From positions 1 through 18,588 of the forward strand of contig JABMQE010000086.1 of the NCBI GenBank assembly GCA_013203415.1: a stretch of 18,588 bases of DNA, in the 5' to 3' direction. Source of the stretch: Candidatus Falkowiibacteriota bacterium. Lineage in GTDB: Bacteria > Patescibacteriota > Patescibacteriia > UBA2591 > JABMQE01. Under the pieces are notes generated by a model. It saw only the letters and a list, made by a program, of their open reading frames with translations. It was not told the DNA's origin and made no database searches. The translations under genes and the position numbers were made by a program. Position 1 is the stretch's first letter. Every line of letters starts with the position of its first letter. Of this stretch, positions 5,820 through 12,250 are shown one piece after another.

Positions 5820-7895
5820 ATGATTATAAAAGTGGTTCCAAAAATTAAACTGCCTTTGGGTGCGAATTCGGTTTTTGATTATCGTTATGATGGTGATATT
5901 CTGGTGGGGCAGATAGTTGAGGTGGGATTTCGAAGTTTGACTGTAGAAGCATTGGTTTTAGAAATTAGACTTTCGACCACTTCGACAAGCTCAAGTTCTA
6001 ACGAAAATGATAAATCAGAAACTAGACGGTTTAAATTAAAATCTATCACCAAGGTTTTGAGTGATGAGCCCATGGTTAGCGAAAGAGAGATTGAGATTAT
6101 GAAGTGGATTAGTGAGTATTATTTTGTAGCGTTGTCAGTTGTGGTGAGGATGTTTGTGCCAGACGTTATCAAAAAATCAAAAAAACAACCCTTCGACAAG
6201 CTCAGGGCGGGGAAAAACAAAAAAACAATTATTGGGACTGATGCTTTTAAGTTGACTGTGATGAGGTCGCGGTTGGGTGAGATTAAGACGGCTATTGACG
6301 AGGTTGTGGGGAGTGACAAGAATGTGCTTTTTGTTTGGAATGATTTTAAGGAAAAAGTTTTGGTTTATATTAAGTTGATTGAGCAGAGTTTGAGCGAGGG
6401 CAGGCAAGTTATGATAATATTGCCGCAAGTTGTAGACATTGAGTTTCTTCAAGGGTTTTTAAAACCAAGATTTGGCTTAAAATTGGTGATATTACACGCG
6501 GGAATGGGAAAGATAGCTCAATATACCTCTTGGCGCAGAATACAGCAGAACAAGGCGAAAATTATTTTGGGAACAAGGTCGGCTATTTTAGCACCAATTC
6601 CGAATCCGGGATTGATTATAATTGATGAGGAAGAGTCGAATGATCACAAGCAGTATGATATGAACCCACGTTATGATGTTAGAAGAATCGTTGCAAAGTT
6701 GGATTGTAAGGTTGTGCTTAGCAGCTCGAGTCCAAGGATTGAGAGTTATCAGAAACTAAATAATGCGAAACTACCCTTCGACGCGGCTCAGGGCAGGCGA
6801 AAGCACATGCGAAACTACCATTCGGCCTCGAGCTCATGGCCGAGAGGCGAAAATACGAAAGAGTTGGTTAAGTTAGTTAGGCCTTTTGAGCGGGTTGAGC
6901 TGGTGGATATGATTAATGAGCTTTCGCGAGGTGAGTATTCGCCAATAAGTTCGCGGATGGAAGAGGAAATGAAATCGGTCTTGGAGAGGGAGCGGAAAGT
7001 AATTTTGTTTTTGAATCGGAAAGGGATGGCGACAATGGCGCTTTGCAAGGATTGCCAGCATTTGTTTAAGTGTTCTAACTGCGGGATGCCTATGGTTTAT
7101 CACGAGCAGACAAAGGAGATGGTTTGCCATGGTTGTTCCCAAAAAGAGGATATTTTTTTATCTTGCCCTAAGTGTTCCGGAGAAAATATTAAGTTTGTGG
7201 GGACGGGGACAGAAAGAATTGAAAAAGAGGTTAGGAAGTTGTTTCCAAACAAAAAAGTGATTAGGATTGATAAGGATGCTAAGTATTATAAAATTGATAT
7301 TAATAAATATGATATTATTGTTGGGACGCAGTTATTGCTTAAAGATTTTAAGAAAATTGATAATGTTTCCTTGTTTGGGATTGTTTCTTTGGATATTATG
7401 ATGAGGAGGCCGGATTTTAGAATGAGTGAGAAATTGTATCAGTTGGTGAGTAAAATTTTGGTTTGGACACGTTTTAATAGAGCGCCTAAAGTTTTGTGGC
7501 AATCATATTCTTTTTTTGCTTCGGATGAACGGGACGAGAAAAACGAGTTGGTTGATTTGGCAGCAAGACAGGATTATCCGGGTCTTTTTGAAAGAGAGAT
7601 TAATATGAGAGAGAAACTGGGCTATCCCCCGTTTTTACATTTAGTAAAGTTTATTTACAAAAATTTTAATCAAAAAAATACGCAGTCAGAAGCGCAGAAG
7701 TTGGCAAGTAATTTGCGTGGTTTGAGTTTTTCTGGAGTCCAAGTGATTGGGCCGATTGAGCCATTTGTTAATAAAGTAGGGCCTAATTATATTATTAATG
7801 TTGTTTTGAAAGTAAAAGATTTGCAAATTTTGCAGAAGATTCCGTTGCAGATGCTTAAGGGGTGGTTGGTTGATGTGGAGCCGGAGGTGCTTTAA
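5820..7895 (+). CDS. priA: PriA-like primosomal protein with degenerate helicase motifs
   Basis: A 691-residue homologue of PriA (primosomal protein N'), which binds stalled forks and reloads the replicative helicase. The order of segments is that of PriA: N-terminal DNA-binding domain, helicase lobes, zinc insertion, C-terminal domain (REKLGYPPFLHLVKF at about 597-611). Eight Cys of the zinc sites are kept: C409, C412, C418, C421, C436, C439, C449, C452. The ATPase motifs are not. Where GSGKT (Walker A) is expected the protein has NDFKEKVLVY (174-183); DEEH is DEEE (269-272); GTQMLAKGHDF has become GTQLLLKDFKK; and QVAGRAGR is replaced by KILVWTRFNR (545-554). Three mini-repeats are inserted in frame (about 51-60, 123-131, 319-326). 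The ORF is intact, so it is likely a DNA-binding, non-ATPase form rather than a pseudogene; the latter remains possible. Confidence 0.85.
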   Translation: MIIKVVPKIKLPLGANSVFDYRYDGDILVGQIVEVGFRSLTVEALVLEIRLSTTSTSSSSNENDKSETRRFKLKSITKVLSDEPMVSEREIEIMKWISEYYFVALSVVVRMFVPDVIKKSKKQPFDKLRAGKNKKTIIGTDAFKLTVMRSRLGEIKTAIDEVVGSDKNVLFVWNDFKEKVLVYIKLIEQSLSEGRQVMIILPQVVDIEFLQGFLKPRFGLKLVILHAGMGKIAQYTSWRRIQQNKAKIILGTRSAILAPIPNPGLIIIDEEESNDHKQYDMNPRYDVRRIVAKLDCKVVLSSSSPRIESYQKLNNAKLPFDAAQGRRKHMRNYHSASSSWPRGENTKELVKLVRPFERVELVDMINELSRGEYSPISSRMEEEMKSVLERERKVILFLNRKGMATMALCKDCQHLFKCSNCGMPMVYHEQTKEMVCHGCSQKEDIFLSCPKCSGENIKFVGTGTERIEKEVRKLFPNKKVIRIDKDAKYYKIDINKYDIIVGTQLLLKDFKKIDNVSLFGIVSLDIMMRRPDFRMSEKLYQLVSKILVWTRFNRAPKVLWQSYSFFASDERDEKNELVDLAARQDYPGLFEREINMREKLGYPPFLHLVKFIYKNFNQKNTQSEAQKLASNLRGLSFSGVQVIGPIEPFVNKVGPNYIINVVLKVKDLQILQKIPLQMLKGWLVDVEPEVL
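5980..5995. repeat. Mini-repeat copy 1 in the PriA-like gene
   Basis: CTTCGACAAGCTCAAG, a variant of the CCTTCGAC...CTCAGG element, read in frame as part of a Ser/Thr-rich stretch (STTSTSSSSN). It falls in the N-terminal domain of the PriA-like protein. Confidence 0.7.
6189..6208. repeat. Mini-repeat copy 2 in the PriA-like gene
   Basis: CCCTTCGACAAGCTCAGGGC, with CCCT/AGGG ends. Read in frame as PFDKLRAG. It lies between the N-terminal domain and the first helicase lobe, a place where an added loop would be tolerated. Confidence 0.88.
6764..6819. repeat. Mini-repeat copy 3 with flanking 12-bp direct repeat in the PriA-like gene
   Basis: A third copy of the element at 6774-6794 (variant core GACGCGGCTC), read as LPFDAAQGR. 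The 12-mer TGCGAAACTACC occurs both at its left edge (6764-6775) and again at 6808-6819, so the insertion appears to have duplicated local sequence. Confidence 0.8.
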
Positions 7896-7897
7896 CG

Positions 7898-7954
7898 CAC
7901 GATTCACGAGGCACGTAACACAACTCAATTGTGATACGTGTATCGTGAATCGTG
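7898..7954. repeat. 57-bp imperfect palindrome between priA-like and fmt genes
   Basis: Outer arms CACGATTCACGA (7898-7909) and TCGTGAATCGTG (7943-7954) are perfect complements. Inside them CACGTA pairs with TACGTG and CACAA with TTGTG, leaving a CTCAA loop and two small symmetric bulges. There is no T-run after it, so it is a poor terminator. It begins just after the PriA-like stop codon and ends 18 nt before the fmt -35 box. Confidence 0.85.
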
Positions 7955-7971
7955 AATTCAGAACGATTTAT

Positions 7972-8000
7972 TTGGATTTTTGGAAGAGCTGTGATATAAT
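7972..8000 (+). promoter_or_regulatory. fmt promoter
   Basis: TTGGAT at 7972-7977, 17 nt, then an extended -10, TGATATAAT, with the hexamer at 7995-8000. The ATG at 8009 is 8 nt further on, so the leader is zero to two bases. Confidence 0.7.
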
Positions 8001-8008
8001 ATTACCAT

Positions 8009-9013
8009 ATGAAATTACCTAGAATAAAATTTCCCTGGAAAAAGGAGAAGACGCCGCAGGTGGCGGATTTTCGGGTTATTTTTATGGGGAGCGGGAAGTT
8101 TGCAGTGCCAGTTTTGCAAGATCTTTTGAATTTTGAGAGATTGCTTTCGGCCGGAAAAATTGTTTTGGCACTTTTTAGCCAACCAGACCGGCCCTATGGC
8201 AGAGAGAAAAAGATGGCCACTACCCCTACCAAAGAAATAGCTTTGAAATATAAAGTACCGATTTTGGAGCCCGTGAAACTAAACGAGGCCTGGGCTAAGA
8301 AGATCGAGGGCTTGCATCCGGATTTGATTGTTGTTTGTGATTATGGCTTACTTATCCCGCGCGAGATTTTGGGCATCCCTAAATTTGGTGTGATAAATAT
8401 TCATCCTTCGCTTTTGCCAAAATACAGAGGGTCATCGCCTATTCAGCAGGCAATTTTGGATGGCTGTGGCAAAACAGGGGTTAGTATTATATTGGTTGAC
8501 GAAAAGTTAGACCATGGCCCTGTTTTGGCTCAGAAGAATGAGAAAATAAAAAACGAAGATACTTTTGGAAGTTTGAGAGACAGGTTAGCGCAAATTAGCG
8601 GGCGGATGCTGATAGATTTTTTACCAAACTATTTGAATGGGAAATTTAACCCAAAGGATCAAAATCATAAAAAAGCGACTATCACTCGAGAATTATCGCG
8701 AGAAGACGGAGAAATAAAATGGAGCCGGCAGTCAGACCATATTGAAAGGATGGTTCGGGCTTTAACCCCATGGCCTGGGTGTTATACGCGCTATAATAAT
8801 AAAATTTTGAAAATTATAGAAATAAAGAAATGCAAGGGATGTAAAAATGCCAAGCCAGGCACAGTGTTTTTAACAAAAGATAAAGAGGTTGCTATAAACT
8901 GCAACAAAGGGGCAGTGATTATCAAGAAATTGCAGATGGAGGGCAAAAAGATAATGACTGCCAGGGATTTTTCGCGAGGGTATCGAGATTTTGTAGGAAG
9001 TGTCTTGCGTTAA
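8009..9013 (+). CDS. fmt: Methionyl-tRNA formyltransferase
   Basis: A 334-residue enzyme that transfers a formyl group from 10-formyl-tetrahydrofolate to Met-tRNA-fMet for translation initiation. The family marks are clear: VIFMGSGKFAVPVL at about 23-36, the catalytic Asn130 and His132 in INIHPSLLPKYRG, and Asp168 in DEKLDHGPV. The C-terminal tRNA-binding domain (TRELSREDGEIKW, ALTPWPGCYT) is present. About 20 residues before the usual start form a basic leader; the promoter position supports the ATG at 8009. The PriA-like gene lies just upstream (a priA-fmt neighbourhood is common), but fmt has its own promoter here. Confidence 0.96.
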   Translation: MKLPRIKFPWKKEKTPQVADFRVIFMGSGKFAVPVLQDLLNFERLLSAGKIVLALFSQPDRPYGREKKMATTPTKEIALKYKVPILEPVKLNEAWAKKIEGLHPDLIVVCDYGLLIPREILGIPKFGVINIHPSLLPKYRGSSPIQQAILDGCGKTGVSIILVDEKLDHGPVLAQKNEKIKNEDTFGSLRDRLAQISGRMLIDFLPNYLNGKFNPKDQNHKKATITRELSREDGEIKWSRQSDHIERMVRALTPWPGCYTRYNNKILKIIEIKKCKGCKNAKPGTVFLTKDKEVAINCNKGAVIIKKLQMEGKKIMTARDFSRGYRDFVGSVLR

Positions 9014-9023
9014 GGAGGTTGCT

Positions 9024-9125
9024 ATGCAAGCAGTGGTCAGGTTGTTTCAACAGTTTTGGCGAGGGATACAGCGAGAGATGCGTGATACAGTGTGCGATGT
9101 TTTCTATTTTGGCATGCACGAATGA
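9024..9125 (+). CDS. Possible 33-aa peptide after fmt
   Basis: A short reading frame of 33 codons beginning 10 nt after the fmt stop. It has one of the best ribosome binding sites in the window (AAGGAGG at 9012-9018, 5 nt before the ATG), which overlaps the fmt stop codon. The peptide is amphipathic and basic at first (VVRLFQQFWRGIQREMRD) with one Cys. It matches nothing I recognise. It may be a real co-translated peptide or a chance frame behind the site; the strong site in a window where many genes lack one is the reason to list it. Confidence 0.4.
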   Translation: MQAVVRLFQQFWRGIQREMRDTVCDVFYFGMHE

Positions 9126-9165
9126 TTCCAGGAGGAAGGGCTCTTTATCTCTCACCTTCCTCTAT

Positions 9166-9235
9166 AAGGTCTATTGACGTTTGTCCGGGTTTGTATTCCT
9201 CCCGCTTGGACAGATTGTTAATAGGCCTTTTCTTT
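9166..9235 (+). terminator. Long branched terminator after fmt
   Basis: A 13-bp outer stem (9166-9178 with 9216-9228, two G-T pairs) encloses a second helix (TGTCC with GGACA, then CGGG with CCCG) and is followed by TTCTTTTT. A smaller hairpin (GAGGAAGG 9132-9139 with CCTTCCTC 9155-9162) lies just before it. Together they fill the space from the 33-codon frame to 9235 and probably end the fmt transcript. Confidence 0.7.
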
Positions 9236-9244
9236 TTATAAAAG

Positions 9245-9311
9245 ATGTCAGTATTATCAGCCAGAGGCTGATCACCCGCGAGGGTGATAATACTGATTTT
9301 AATACTGACAT
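9245..9311. repeat. Element with mutually exclusive stems
   Basis: ATGTCAGTATT (9245-9255) can pair with AATACTGACAT (9301-9311), or the overlapping TCAGTATTATC (9248-9258) can pair with GATAATACTGA (9286-9296). Two inner hairpins (AGCC/GGCT at 9259-9269; ATCACCC/GGGTGAT at 9271-9288) also form, the second competing with the 9286 arm. It lies between converging transcription units. Confidence 0.65.
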
Positions 9312-9343
9312 AAAAAAAGCCCGACTAGGTTCAGCCGGACTTT
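9312..9343 (-). terminator. Terminator of the AbrB-like gene
   Basis: On the minus strand an 11-bp stem (9343-9333 with 9326-9316, two G-T pairs) with a six-base loop, followed by T residues (the A-run at 9312-9318 on the plus strand). It begins 21 nt after the AbrB-like stop codon. Confidence 0.82.
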
Positions 9344-9364
9344 ATAGTTACCTGTGGGGTAAAA

Positions 9365-9547
9365 TTATTTCTTTTTAGCTTTCGGTTTCCAATCTTCGAT
9401 TACAATTTTGCCTGTCCTTGTGTCAGCTGTGACTATAATCTTCTGCCCGGCTTTAAGCTTTAATGCCCGCACAATGTCCGGCGAAATAGAAACTGCATAG
9501 CTGTACTTCGAATTCTTAAAAAGTTTTCTTTTTTTCCTAATTTTCAT
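9365..9547 (-). CDS. AbrB/SpoVT-like DNA-binding regulator, 60 aa
   Basis: A 60-residue basic protein with the swapped-hairpin AbrB/MazE-type fold: YAVSISPDIVRALKLKAGQK (residues 16-35) and the following IIVTADTRTGKIVIEDW match the beta-strand, helix, LKxGxxI pattern. Such proteins bind DNA as dimers, as transition-state regulators or as antitoxins; no toxin gene is next to it. Lys-rich ends flank the domain. It has its own extended -10 promoter at about 9622, and its presumed transcript begins at the edge of the 49-bp double palindrome at 9570-9618, which could be its own operator. No ribosome binding site is visible before the ATG. Confidence 0.8.
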   Translation of the reverse strand: MKIRKKRKLFKNSKYSYAVSISPDIVRALKLKAGQKIIVTADTRTGKIVIEDWKPKAKKK

Positions 9548-9569
9548 GGGTTTATTATTATTTTTTAAA

Positions 9570-9618
9570 TAGATGCCACTATAGTGGCATTGTCGATGCC
9601 ATCATGATGGCATCTATT
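9570..9618. repeat. 49-bp double palindrome, copy A
   Basis: Identical over 49 bp to 16166-16214. It holds two palindromes: ATGCCACTATAGTGGCAT (9573-9590) and GATGCCATCATGATGGCATC (9595-9614), centred 23 bp apart, both with ATGCCA-N6-TGGCAT half-sites. The outer ends TAGATGCCA and TGGCATCTA also pair, so the whole is nested. It lies between the AbrB-like gene and the terminator of the LexA-restriction operon, overlapping the expected AbrB transcription start. Confidence 0.95.
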
Positions 9619-9621
9619 TTT

Positions 9622-9649
9622 ATTATAGCATACTTTTGGAAAGAAACAA
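9622..9649 (-). promoter_or_regulatory. Promoter of the AbrB-like gene
   Basis: Minus strand: TTGTTT (9649-9644), 16 nt, extended -10 TGCTATAAT with the hexamer at 9627-9622. Start would be near 9615, at the first bases of the 49-bp double palindrome, leaving a leader of about 68 nt with two perfect hairpins. Confidence 0.65.
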
Positions 9650-9668
9650 AAATCGCCTTTTGGCGATT
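9646..9668 (-). terminator. Terminator of the LexA-restriction operon
   Basis: Minus-strand hairpin AATCGCC / GGCGATT (9668-9662 and 9657-9651) with a four-base loop, followed by T residues. It sits 15 nt after the stop of the 44-residue gene, and its tail overlaps the -35 region of the AbrB promoter. Confidence 0.8.
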
Positions 9669-9683
9669 CTTGAAATTTTATTT

Positions 9684-9818
9684 TTACTTTTTTCTTTTTT
9701 TCTCTCTTTGCGAAAGAGCGCTACCTGCTGTGGTCTTTGCAGGTTTGCCAGTCCTTCTGCTTCGAAGCTGTTTTGAAGCAACTTTGGCAACTCTTCTACT
9801 AGTGACTTTTTTGGCCAT
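9684..9818 (-). CDS. Small basic protein, 44 aa, last gene of the restriction operon
   Basis: A 44-residue Lys/Arg-rich protein starting MAKKVTSRRVAKVAS and holding a TTAGSALSQRE segment before a Lys-rich tail. From memory this resembles a widespread family of small proteins with an AGSALSQ motif and unknown function; I cannot check that here. The ATG at 9818 has AAGGAG 9 nt upstream. Another ATG at 9823 is closer to that site but opens a different frame with no family resemblance. It lies 54 nt after the zinc-ribbon gene and just before the operon terminator. Confidence 0.72.
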   Translation of the reverse strand: MAKKVTSRRVAKVASKQLRSRRTGKPAKTTAGSALSQREKKRKK

Positions 9819-9872
9819 ATCATTTTTCTCCTTGAGGTTAAAATTTCACTTAACCTTTAATTATTTTTCGAA

Positions 9873-10043
9873 TTAAAAAAATCCTTTCCTGCAATCATTA
9901 CATCTATATCTTGGAATTTTTGCTTCAAAAGTCAACCCATTAAGTTTAGAAATATTACCACTATTATCAGGACTAAATTTGATTTCTTCGTGAATATTGA
10001 AACTTTCACATTTAGGGCATTGTTTTTTGTTTGTTTCTTGCAT
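9873..10043 (-). CDS. Zinc-ribbon protein, 56 aa
   Basis: A 56-residue protein with two CxxC knuckles, CPKC at residues 9-12 and CNDC at 48-51, spaced as in a single zinc ribbon. The second knuckle reads YRCNDCRKGFF, ending the protein. Its ATG is two bases beyond the hsdS stop, so translation is probably coupled to hsdS. Such ribbons bind nucleic acid or a protein partner; its place in the operon suggests an accessory role in the restriction system. The frame and the Cys pairs are clear, the function is not. Confidence 0.75.
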   Translation of the reverse strand: MQETNKKQCPKCESFNIHEEIKFSPDNSGNISKLNGLTFEAKIPRYRCNDCRKGFF

Positions 10044-10044
10044 A

Positions 10045-11406
10045 TTATTTATCGCCCTCTCTCTCTATCATCTCCTCCACCTTTCGCTTCGCCTCCTCTA
10101 AAAGTTCTTTGGCTTTTTTGCGGGCTTGGTGGGACTCGCGGACAAGGTTGGCGATTTTTTGTTGGGTGGGCTGTGGTAGTGTTGGAATTAAAATATTCTT
10201 AATGTCCTTATAGCTGATGTTTGTCTGTACGCCGCCTGTGCCTATCCTTTCCAGTTGATAAACTCCAACTATAGAATTTAGCAATAGCGCCAGATAATCT
10301 TTATCAATGTTTTTAGGGCTAAATTTTAAAATACGTTGGTTAACACTGCACTTAGGAATATCTTCTGGGATTATGGCAGACATACCAATAGTTCCAGACA
10401 TAGATAAAATAATATCTCCGGGTTTAGCCGCGTCTTTTAAGGACAACAAATAATCTTGTTCTGATAAATAAGCTGTATTAGATAAATCTATATATCCTTT
10501 TTTTATATTGTTTATTCTAATCAAGGGGACGCCTTCTTCTTGATAATTTTGGCTTTTGAAAGGAAAACCAGTAGAATAGTTTGCTACAAAATTTTCTAAA
10601 ATTTTTGGTTTTTTATTCTTTATTTTATCCAACAACCTCTCATATCGCGGTTGGAAATATTCCGCATCCAAGCGACTGGCCTTTTGAATGTCGGAAAGAT
10701 TAACAATACAGGACAAGTCCTCGTCAGCCTCAAAATCCTTTAACCCTAGCCCCTCCAAAAACAAATCTTCGGCTTGAGAGTAGAGGAATTTGGAGCCCTC
10801 AAAATTTTTCCATGCCGCATCTGACAATTCTTTAACTTCGTTCTGAAAAGATAACGGTAAAATCGCAATTTTAAATTGTCTTAACTCCTGGGCATTAACA
10901 TTAGCTTGGTTGACTGCGCGTCGTGAATATCTACGGATTTGCTTTTTACCAAAAGAGGAGTTGAGAAAAATATTAAGATAATCAGGCAAAATTCCTGAAT
11001 TTTTTTTTACTTTTAGCCTCACCAAATAAGAAGCAAAAACTGATTTACCATCTAGCTTAAAAATTCCGGTTCTACCGACAAATTCCTCGGAGTTGACTCG
11101 GTTAAACAATACGTCATTCTTCTCTAATGCATAATCTCTAAAAATATTATCTGGAATTTCAACAGATTTTGTCTTATCGCCAAACAGAAAACCATAATCT
11201 ATGTCATCCATTTTGAAAATTGGGTAGCCAATTTTTTCCTCGTTCATCGCCTTAGAGAGCCCATACTGGCAAAGGCTTACACAATCACCTATTGACTCCC
11301 AATTACCTTTCGAAAAATCAATAAAATACTCCGGCTGGTAGTATTCCGCATCAAGCCGGTGCGCGCCTTCGAGTTGGGATTTTTGGATTATGGAGTAGGT
11401 TATCAT
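10045..11406 (-). CDS. hsdS: Type I restriction-modification specificity subunit
   Basis: A 453-residue HsdS that gives the DNA target to the methylase complex. It has the two-fold layout of the family: each half starts with a similar segment, EGAHRLDAEYYQPEY at about 13-27 and KASRLDAEYFQPRY at 242-255, followed by a target-recognition domain (FKSQNYQEEGVPLIRINNI in the second) and a helical spacer (AAWKNFEGSKFLYSQAEDL near 198-215; QKIANLVRESHQARKKAKEL near 416-435). Two different recognition domains predict a bipartite, asymmetric site. Its ATG overlaps the end of the nuclease-like gene by 4 nt, so the two are translationally coupled. Confidence 0.93.
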   Translation of the reverse strand: MITYSIIQKSQLEGAHRLDAEYYQPEYFIDFSKGNWESIGDCVSLCQYGLSKAMNEEKIGYPIFKMDDIDYGFLFGDKTKSVEIPDNIFRDYALEKNDVLFNRVNSEEFVGRTGIFKLDGKSVFASYLVRLKVKKNSGILPDYLNIFLNSSFGKKQIRRYSRRAVNQANVNAQELRQFKIAILPLSFQNEVKELSDAAWKNFEGSKFLYSQAEDLFLEGLGLKDFEADEDLSCIVNLSDIQKASRLDAEYFQPRYERLLDKIKNKKPKILENFVANYSTGFPFKSQNYQEEGVPLIRINNIKKGYIDLSNTAYLSEQDYLLSLKDAAKPGDIILSMSGTIGMSAIIPEDIPKCSVNQRILKFSPKNIDKDYLALLLNSIVGVYQLERIGTGGVQTNISYKDIKNILIPTLPQPTQQKIANLVRESHQARKKAKELLEEAKRKVEEMIEREGDK

Positions 11407-12233
11407 AAATTTCTATATGGATTCTTTCTTTTATTCTGTCTCTGCTTAAAACGCTTAGCTCCTTCGTCATCAATTGCTTTATCACGTATTGGTTTTACTT
11501 CCTCTTCCTCTAAATGTTCAAGAAAAGAATTTAAAGATTTAATGTCAATAACATCAATCAACGAATATTCACTCCTTCTATCTTTCTGGTATATATAATT
11601 TACCTCTATTTGAAAATTTTTATCTATCTTCAAAGCGGGAAGATTTACATGTTCCAAATTAACCTCTAGTAAATTGTCAAAATTGTCACAAACTATAATT
11701 GGTTGCCTTATTATACGATATAAACTTTTTTTATCATCCATTATTGACCCTATATTTAACCGTTCATAATGTATCATTGCATTTAAGGATTGACTTAATG
11801 CTTTGTAAATTACATCCTCTTTGTTGGTGTTGGTAGAAAATAATTTAGCAACTTTTTCGTCGGTTAAATAATGAAAGGGGTCGGTTGTTGCATCTCCAGC
11901 CATTCTCAACCCTTCACCAACTAATTCCAAGTTAAAATCATTCTCAACTTTTTCAACTGCTTTTTTCATATCCTTATCATCAAACCAAAAGACAACTTCC
12001 TTATCTATATACTTACACTCAATAAAAAGTTGAATGGATATATATTTTTCGTTTCCGGCCACAGGAAAAAGTTTTTCAGCAACTACATCTATTTCTTTGG
12101 TTTTGTCTGAGGTGTTATCATAATAATAAGGACTAACCAATACATCCCATTTTCTTCCTCTCAGGACATTAACCACCTTATGATGGGTAATCATTCCGCT
12201 TTTCTGTATTAAATTTTCTACTTTTGAATCCAT
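11403..12233 (-). CDS. PD-(D/E)XK-type nuclease-like protein of the restriction operon
   Basis: A 276-residue protein whose N-terminal third looks like a restriction-endonuclease fold: a helix with VVNVLRGRKWDVLVSPYY, then KEIDVVAEK with Asp49, and LFIECKYI with Glu72 and Lys74, i.e. D...ExK. The rest is mixed alpha/beta without a recognised domain and ends in a very basic tail (RFKQRQNKRKNPYR). No helicase motifs are present. It lies between the membrane coiled-coil gene (17 nt gap) and hsdS (4-nt overlap). It could cut DNA for the complex, or be a separate effector. The fold call rests on the motif pattern only. Confidence 0.65.
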   Translation of the reverse strand: MDSKVENLIQKSGMITHHKVVNVLRGRKWDVLVSPYYYDNTSDKTKEIDVVAEKLFPVAGNEKYISIQLFIECKYIDKEVVFWFDDKDMKKAVEKVENDFNLELVGEGLRMAGDATTDPFHYLTDEKVAKLFSTNTNKEDVIYKALSQSLNAMIHYERLNIGSIMDDKKSLYRIIRQPIIVCDNFDNLLEVNLEHVNLPALKIDKNFQIEVNYIYQKDRRSEYSLIDVIDIKSLNSFLEHLEEEEVKPIRDKAIDDEGAKRFKQRQNKRKNPYRNL

Positions 12234-12250
12234 ATATTAGCTATTTAAAA

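Noticed and set aside
9623..9823. 66-codon minus-strand frame overlapping the 44-aa gene
   Set aside because: Its ATG is only 4 nt from the AAGGAG site, it runs through the terminator and into the AbrB promoter, and the overlapping 44-aa frame has a recognisable motif.
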